Of a DNA stretch of 39,250 bases, positions 37,545 through 39,250 are shown in pieces. Source of the DNA: a bacterium. GTDB taxonomy: Bacteria > Pseudomonadota > Gammaproteobacteria > Burkholderiales > Burkholderiaceae_C. A program made the translations under genes and the position numbers. The stretch covers positions 1 through 39,250 of the forward strand of contig JAVBXK010000081.1 in the NCBI GenBank assembly GCA_030824555.1, in the 5' to 3' direction. The notes beneath the pieces are model-generated. The model was not told the origin of the DNA and did no database searches. It saw nothing but the letters and a program-made list of their open reading frames with translations. The first letter of the stretch is position 1. Each line of letters opens with the position of its first letter.

Positions 37545-38948
37545 ATGCACACCCTTGAACAACTGCGCAGCGGCGCTCTCACCGGTGCCCGCCGGCTTGA
37601 CCTGAACGGCGCAGGCCTGACCCACCTGCCACCCGAGGTGTATGGCCTGGCTGACACGCTGGAGGTGCTCAACCTCAGCGACAACCAGTTGGCCCACCTG
37701 CCGCACGACCTGCCGCGCCTGCACCGGCTGAAGGTGGTGTTTTGCTCGGGCAACCCTTTCACGCACCTGCCAGAGGTGCTGGGCGACTGTCAGGCGCTGG
37801 AAATGGTGGGCTTCAAGGCTTGCCGCCTGCAGCATGTGCCGGGTGCCAGCCTGCCCCCCAGCTTGCGTTGGCTCACGCTGACCGACAACGCCATTCACCA
37901 CCTGCCCCCTGAGCTGGGCCAACGCCCCGCACTGCAAAAGCTCATGCTGGCGGGCAACCGCCTGTCTGTGCTGCCAGACAGCCTGGCCGGTGCGCAGCGG
38001 CTGGCGCTGATCCGCCTGTCGGCCAACCGCTTCACCCGGTTGCCCGGTTGGCTGACCGAGCTGCCCAGCCTGGCCTGGCTGGCACTGTCGGGCAACCCGC
38101 TGGGTTGGCCACAGCCTGCCGCCGGGTGTGCCAACAAACCTGCCGACAAACCTGCTGATCAACGTGCCGACCACGGCACAGACACAGGGACAGTGACCCC
38201 GAGCTTGCGCACAGTACTGTGGCAGCACCTGCAAGTGGGCCCGTTGCTGGGCGAGGGTGCGTCAGGCCGCATCCATTCGGTGCGCGAGCTGTTGCCTGCA
38301 GGCCACGGCGGGGCCTCAGAGGCGGGCGAACATCAGGCGCTCAAGCTGTTCAAAGGTGCGGTCACCAGCGATGGCCTGCCCGAGCACGAACAGGCCGCCT
38401 GCGTGGCCGCTGGCCAGCACCCCGCGCTGTGCACACCCACGGCTCAGCTGGCAGGGCACCCCGACGGCTTGAACGGCCTGCTGCTGCCGCTCATCCCCCC
38501 CGATTTTGTGAACCTGGCCGGACCACCCAGCTTGAGCAGCTGCACGCGTGACGTGTACGCACCCGGCCTGCAACTGCGCACCCCCGTGCTGCTGCGCCTG
38601 GCCCACACGCTGGCCAGCGCCGTGGCGCACTTGCATGCGCGCGGCGTGATGCACGGCGACCTGTACGCCCATAACACCCTGTGGCAACCTGACTGCGGCC
38701 ATGCCTTGCTGAGCGACTTTGGTGCGGCCACCTTGTTGCCCGTGCACCAGCCCACCCTCAGCCGTGCGTTGCAGGCGCTGGAGGTACTGGCATTTGGCCA
38801 CTTGCTGAGCGAGTTGCTGGCGCTGCTGACCCCTGACCAGCCCGTGCCCGCTGCGGTAGCGGCGCTGGCCCAGGCCTGCGCGTCTGCCACGCCAGCGCAT
38901 CGGCCCGACATGGCGGCCGTGTCGCTGGCGCTGGCCGATCTGCTGTGA
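37545..38948 (+). CDS. Leucine-rich-repeat protein kinase
   Basis: A 467-residue protein. Residues about 15-190 hold seven or so leucine-rich repeats (LEVLNLSDNQLAHLP, LRWLTLTDNAIHHLP, LQKLMLAGNRLSVLP), a protein-binding surface. A short Asp/Thr-rich linker leads to a compact kinase domain (about 225-467): glycine loop LLGEGASG (236-238), Lys267 in ALKLFKG, catalytic Asp372 in HGDLYAHN, and Asp391 in SDFGAA. The usual HRD Arg is Gly, as in RD-negative kinases, so activation-loop phosphorylation is probably not needed. No transmembrane segment is seen. Target unknown. It is the second Hanks-type kinase in the window. Confidence 0.9.
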   Translation: MHTLEQLRSGALTGARRLDLNGAGLTHLPPEVYGLADTLEVLNLSDNQLAHLPHDLPRLHRLKVVFCSGNPFTHLPEVLGDCQALEMVGFKACRLQHVPGASLPPSLRWLTLTDNAIHHLPPELGQRPALQKLMLAGNRLSVLPDSLAGAQRLALIRLSANRFTRLPGWLTELPSLAWLALSGNPLGWPQPAAGCANKPADKPADQRADHGTDTGTVTPSLRTVLWQHLQVGPLLGEGASGRIHSVRELLPAGHGGASEAGEHQALKLFKGAVTSDGLPEHEQAACVAAGQHPALCTPTAQLAGHPDGLNGLLLPLIPPDFVNLAGPPSLSSCTRDVYAPGLQLRTPVLLRLAHTLASAVAHLHARGVMHGDLYAHNTLWQPDCGHALLSDFGAATLLPVHQPTLSRALQALEVLAFGHLLSELLALLTPDQPVPAAVAALAQACASATPAHRPDMAAVSLALADLL

Positions 38949-39118
38949 ACACATGGGGGTGAACCGGGTGAGCACTGCGGTGCCAAACCCTGAGCGGGTG
39001 TGCCCAAAATGGGCATCTGAAGGTCAGTTCAGATCCTGAAACAGAGAGATCATTTACCTGCGAAACGCCGAAATACCATTCAAATTCAGTGGGTGATGGG
39101 TATTCGGGGGCCGACTTC

Positions 39119-39250
39119 TTACCGGAGAAGCGTCATGACGTTTTGGGGGACCTGATTGGCCTGAGCGATCATAGCGGTGCCAGCCTGCTGGAGGATCTGG
39201 TTGCGACTGAGGTTGGCTGTTTCTGCGGCGAAGTCGGCATCCATGATGCG
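39119..39250 (-). CDS. fliC: Flagellin, C-terminal end (partial)
   Basis: The last 43 residues plus stop of a gene that enters from beyond the right edge. The translation ends ...[20 protein letters not shown], then [23 protein letters not shown]. This is the conserved C-terminal D0 helix of bacterial flagellin, which packs in the filament core. It shows that a flagellar locus starts just to the right. The promoter and N-terminus are outside the window, and no clear terminator was found between its stop and the kinase gene. Confidence 0.93.
   Translation of the reverse strand, partial: RIMDADFAAETANLSRNQILQQAGTAMIAQANQVPQNVMTLLR

Noticed and set aside
38949-39118. Terminator for the flagellin or LRR-kinase gene
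   Set aside because: TGCCC-AAAAT-GGGCA (39001-39015) is only a 5-bp stem with no T tract on either strand.
39001-39118. Sigma-28 flagellar promoter
   Set aside because: The flagellin gene's 5' end lies outside the window, and no TAAA-N15-GCCGATAA-like sequence was found here.

Overview
The window looks like a chromosomal segment of a GC-rich betaproteobacterium of the order Burkholderiales, most likely Comamonadaceae. The evidence is gene content: an rpoH gene behind a CIRCE operator, two Bug-type tripartite tricarboxylate transporter receptors, a PA0069-family radical SAM protein, a gamma-proteobacteria-type GshA and a flagellin C-terminus. Copies of an AT-rich dispersed repeat resemble one I associate with Comamonadaceae. 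No rRNA, tRNA, CRISPR array or recognisable transposase gene was seen.

Layout. 0.1-4.2 kb: rpoH (minus) with terminator and CIRCE site, a Tim44-domain membrane protein, and two convergent short-chain dehydrogenases. 4.2-9.2 kb: a Ser/Thr kinase-HDOD-GAF protein divergent from selD, and a SelD-associated FAD oxidoreductase convergent with selD. 9.4-15.2 kb: 2Fe-2S ferredoxin and periplasmic FKBP (minus), then gshA, a signal peptidase I, the GTPase ylqF/rbgA and an unusually long dusC. 15.4-17.8 kb: a membrane-bound PAS-GGDEF diguanylate cyclase. 17.7-21.5 kb: a catabolic cluster of two Bug receptors and a GntR/HutC regulator, divergent from a lactonase-like amidohydrolase, with a shared promoter/operator. 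21.5-22.7 kb: a radical SAM gene whose start codon lies in a LexA-type SOS palindrome.

22.7-26.2 kb is the most unusual part. A secreted subtilisin-like protease and a lipoprotein, in increasingly AT-rich DNA, are bracketed by a 20-bp direct repeat that duplicates the 3' end of the neighbouring DOPA-dioxygenase-like gene. The protease start and signal peptide are separated from the rest of the gene by a frameshift in a run of eight C, so the gene is either phase-variable, broken or misread.

26.2-34.2 kb: DOPA dioxygenase-like protein, a 50-aa basic protein, a YitT membrane protein, a voltage-gated-type K+ channel with a zinc ribbon, then a minus-strand run of a DUF938 methyltransferase (carrying an in-frame 81-bp tandem duplication), a YeeE/YedE pair, a 7TMR-DISM hybrid sensor histidine kinase and DUF427. 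34.3-37.3 kb: a probable purine (xanthine/urate-type) locus: NMT1-like binding protein and nucleoside deaminase, divergent from a 2-oxoglutarate/Fe(II) oxygenase, with a large nested inverted repeat between them that may be a riboswitch. 37.3-39.25 kb: a quasi-palindromic element, a leucine-rich-repeat protein kinase and the C-terminal end of a flagellin gene that continues past the window.

Recurring themes are repeat DNA invading coding sequence (dusC, the DUF938 methyltransferase and the N-terminus of one dehydrogenase), and 4-bp ATGA overlaps that couple gene pairs on the minus strand.
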